Source: Chromobotia macracanthus (lineage: Eukaryota; Chordata; Actinopteri; Cypriniformes; Botiidae). Taken from it: 64,000 nt of DNA. The notes beneath the pieces were generated by a model. That model was not told where the DNA came from. It saw nothing but the letters and a program-made list of their open reading frames with translations, and did no database searches. Below, one piece after another: positions 61,660 to 64,000 of this stretch. Numbering within the stretch: position 1 is the first letter of the stretch; every line of letters starts with the position of its first letter. The DNA is taken from NCBI GenBank assembly GCA_036877525.1, contig JAZGTH010000011.1, positions 1,595,001 through 1,659,000 on the forward strand. The letters are read 5' to 3'. A program made the translations under genes and the position numbers.

Positions 61660-61784
61660 AGGTCTGCAGTGATGCCTGGATCAGAAGCAATCTTACATTC
61701 CGGGCTCTGGTTAAGTGCCCTGAATTTAACTGTGATGTCCACTTCTGTCACAAGAGCCTTAAACAAATCCGTCTGACCTCATGA
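61660..61784 (+). CDS. Unassigned exon-like segment with strong acceptor
   Basis: After a pyrimidine-rich acceptor (GTCTGTTTCTTTCAG) a frame reads VCSDAWIRSNLTFRALVKC and continues to PEFNCDVHFCHKSLKQ and a TGA at 61782-61784. The composition, with regularly spaced Cys and His, looks protein-like. I do not recognise the family. It could be a terminal exon of an unseen gene, a fossil exon, or chance. No upstream partner exon was identified. Confidence 0.25.
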
Positions 61785-61789
61785 GTCCA

Positions 61790-63060
61790 TGCAGGGAATT
61801 CTGAGGCAAGAACAGTTAGTTAATTTGAGTGTAAACAGTTTATTTTGATCTCTCTGGACTGTGCCATGTCTAGTTTTCTCTCCACACAGAATCAATATTC
61901 GGATGCTTTTGATCAATATTTGACAGTCTGAGGTTTATTTGGGATGCCACTGGTTTTATATATAGAATTAATAGTCATTAATGGTTTATATTCTATTTTT
62001 ATATGAATGTTATTGGCAACAGTAAAAGTAACTTTCCTTGGTTATCTTACGCAGTACCTTTAGTCATTGAGAAATGACACATTTGAAACTAGGAGTCACT
62101 GTTGTGCTTCAATAGCACTTTTAATAAAACAGACATTTCATCTTCACAACAGCAATGTCTGGACATAAGAGGAAGAGGAGACTGAGTCAGGGCTCTCTGT
62201 GCTGCAGGCTGGCTGCTGTTGTAGGAAACCATTTAAAAGCAAGTTTAAAACCTGGACGGGCTGTTGGACAGTGTAGGGAAGACAAAGCGAGTACAAGCAG
62301 TTCTCACATGTGACAGATGACATTCAAAACAGCAAAAAGAGCCCTGATCATTCATCTTCCTGCACTCTCCATTATTTACAGATAAAATCATTACATTCAT
62401 TTATTTCACACAGTAACAAAGCTAATCAGTCATTTTTACAGCAATCTCTTCTTCATCCATCTGAAAAGTTCACGGATCACATCTACTTTCAAAATTCCTC
62501 AATACGTTTGTCTTTTTCTCTCTTTTTTAATACAGTTCATGACTCTTGTTCTACGAACCTCCTATTCATGTGTTGACTTAAGTCTCATAAAACAATATGT
62601 ATAACTATTTACACTAGCAGTTAATCTGGAACTACACCATCACAAAACCATGACCTCTACCCTCCCACCCCAACCCAAACTTATCACCCCTCCCAGAAAA
62701 TTAAATTCTGATGAAAAAGCTAAAAAAGTTGAAGGGAAAAGCAGGAAACAAATTCTGACAAAACCACTTTTTCTATCTTTCCCATCTAAAAATACATGCC
62801 TAATTTCAGCAAAGAAAAATAACACATCTGTACAGAAAAAACATTTGAAAACCGTTCGTCCCACTTTTCTAGGTCAGACGTGACAGACACGAACACAAAT
62901 CAGGACATCAGCAACCAAAATCCTCTTTCTTTTTGAATGTTACTTTTGGCAAATACTGGACTGTGTTGAATGCTTTAAGAAGGTCTAAAAGATTCAGACT
63001 GGAACAGAAGTGTGTCTGTCAGACAGCAGCTGGTAATGGAGCAGTTCGGGAAACTGCTGT
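61790..63060. other. Spacer or possible 3' UTR, nothing definite
   Basis: AT-rich DNA. The part from 62400 to 63060 may be the 3' UTR of the minus-strand segment at 63066-63220. No independent gene is seen. Confidence 0.4.
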
Positions 63061-63065
63061 AAGAG

Positions 63066-63220
63066 TCAGAGGTGACGGGGGCTTGGATGGCCGTTGTGAT
63101 AAAGCTTCTGTTTAATGTGCACCATGTTTCCACTGGAATCCTCCAGCTGTCGAAGCTGTGCGCGTTTGCGAAGGTCCCGGAAGTTACAGAACTGTGGCAA
63201 CCACGACCAGGATGGGGTAT
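63066..63220 (-). CDS. Unassigned exon-like segment, possible terminal exon
   Basis: After a TACAG acceptor (63223-63221) a phase-1 frame encodes DTPSWSWLPQFCNFRDLRKR, then AQLRQLEDSSGNMVHIKQK and ends HPSPRHL-TGA. The Trp/Arg-rich, non-repetitive composition suggests real coding. A minus-strand AATAAA (plus TTTATT at about 62400) could end a 670-bp 3' UTR. The partner exons would lie beyond base 64000. Family unknown. Confidence 0.4.
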
Positions 63221-63309
63221 CTGTACAGGGTAAAAACATGAAACAGGTGTGTGAAAACTGTTCTGCATACACCTGACTAACCCCTAACGTTTCAATATGT
63301 AACACTGTT

Positions 63310-64000
63310 TAAAACAATAAATAAATAAAAGCTTTCTTCTTCATTCTGTCACTAGAATCACAGCTCTTCCTACTTGTAAATATGGCTTTGTAGGCTAGGT
63401 TTGCTGGCTCTTAGGACAAAATGTTAAATGCTCTCTTATTTGTAAGTTACTTTTGCTAAATGAATAGATGTAAATTATCTCAGGAGCTTTGTCAACGTAA
63501 TTCGCCAGTAAATAACTGAATGGATACAGACCCCTGTGGAGTTCCGCACTTAATGATTTAACTAATACAATGGTTAAGAAAAGGAAAAACTGTCCTATAA
63601 TAAACCAGCATGTGCACACAATGTGTTAATGGAGACAGCATGTGAGTTCAGGACCAGGACTGAGATACAGCGAGACCTCACAGGATAAAACCTCAGACGG
63701 TCTGCCCCTCATAACTAACCCTGCTGGAAATGTATCAGTGTGTGTGTAAGAGAGGCAGTGGGGTGGGGGGTTATTTATAGCACTCCGTGAACACACCATC
63801 CTGACTATTGTAAAGGGTACAGAGAGGAAGACAGTGAGTAAGGGTTTTAAAGCCTTATCTGAATGAAATGAAGAAGAATTCGATGAAGATCTGTATATAA
63901 AAGGAATGCAGAAACGGAAATAGGGTTTTAGTATTTTTTAGTCAACAAAACGAGATGTAGGAGATATTTGTGGTAAGCAGTACTTTTTTATTTGCATTTT
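63310..64000. other. Window end, no feature resolved
   Basis: AT-rich sequence with no recognisable exon. Presumably an intron if the segment at 63066-63220 is a terminal exon. Confidence 0.4.

Overview
This is vertebrate nuclear DNA, almost certainly from a ray-finned, cyprinid-like fish. Genes are intron-rich with GT-AG splice sites. Intergenic and intronic DNA is AT-rich and crowded with CA/GT microsatellites, tRNA-derived SINEs, MITE-like elements and a dead Tc1-type transposon. The four genes are those of the human 1p36 EPHA2-SPEN-SZRD1 neighbourhood plus a cytosolic sulfotransferase. Species was inferred from gene content and repeat style only.

Layout. (1) 126-13537, minus: 5' three-fifths of epha2 (12 coding exons, signal peptide to early kinase domain); the rest lies beyond base 1. 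Its introns hold several MITEs, a SINE, long CA arrays and an 8-bp tandem array touching the exon 2 splice donor. (2) 13.7-21.2 kb: gene-free spacer with interspersed repeat fragments. (3) 22929-45186, minus: complete spen (15 coding exons, 3,496 residues by my exon assembly), with one giant 7.7-kb exon and a C-terminal SPOC domain. (4) 46.0-47.0 kb: CpG-rich patches with paired NRF1-like and YY1-like motifs and a possible intronless 73-codon minus-strand gene. (5) 49629-51255, minus: a SULT1-type sulfotransferase with canonical exon sizes but an in-frame TGA at codon 199. (6) About 51619-55853: a 4.2-kb minisatellite of a 33-bp unit, ending 15 bp before a strong CTCF-like motif. (7) 55991-59104, plus: complete szrd1 (4 coding exons, 160 residues), with a 28-bp minisatellite in intron 1. 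(8) 61-64 kb: spacer with two unassigned exon-like segments.

The genes are separate transcription units, not an operon. EphA2 is a cell-surface guidance and adhesion kinase. SPEN is a nuclear RNA-binding corepressor scaffold. SZRD1 is a small SUZ-domain RNA-binding protein. The sulfotransferase would conjugate small molecules in the cytosol if intact.

Most worth checking: the sulfotransferase nonsense codon, the giant 33-bp array with its CTCF-like boundary, the candidate small gene at 46.6-46.8 kb, the repeat-controlled architecture of epha2 (promoter and exon 2 donor), and the GC-AG intron and Gly/Ser insertion in spen. All exon joins were done by eye from splice consensus, reading phase and remembered family sequences; no alignment or database search was run.
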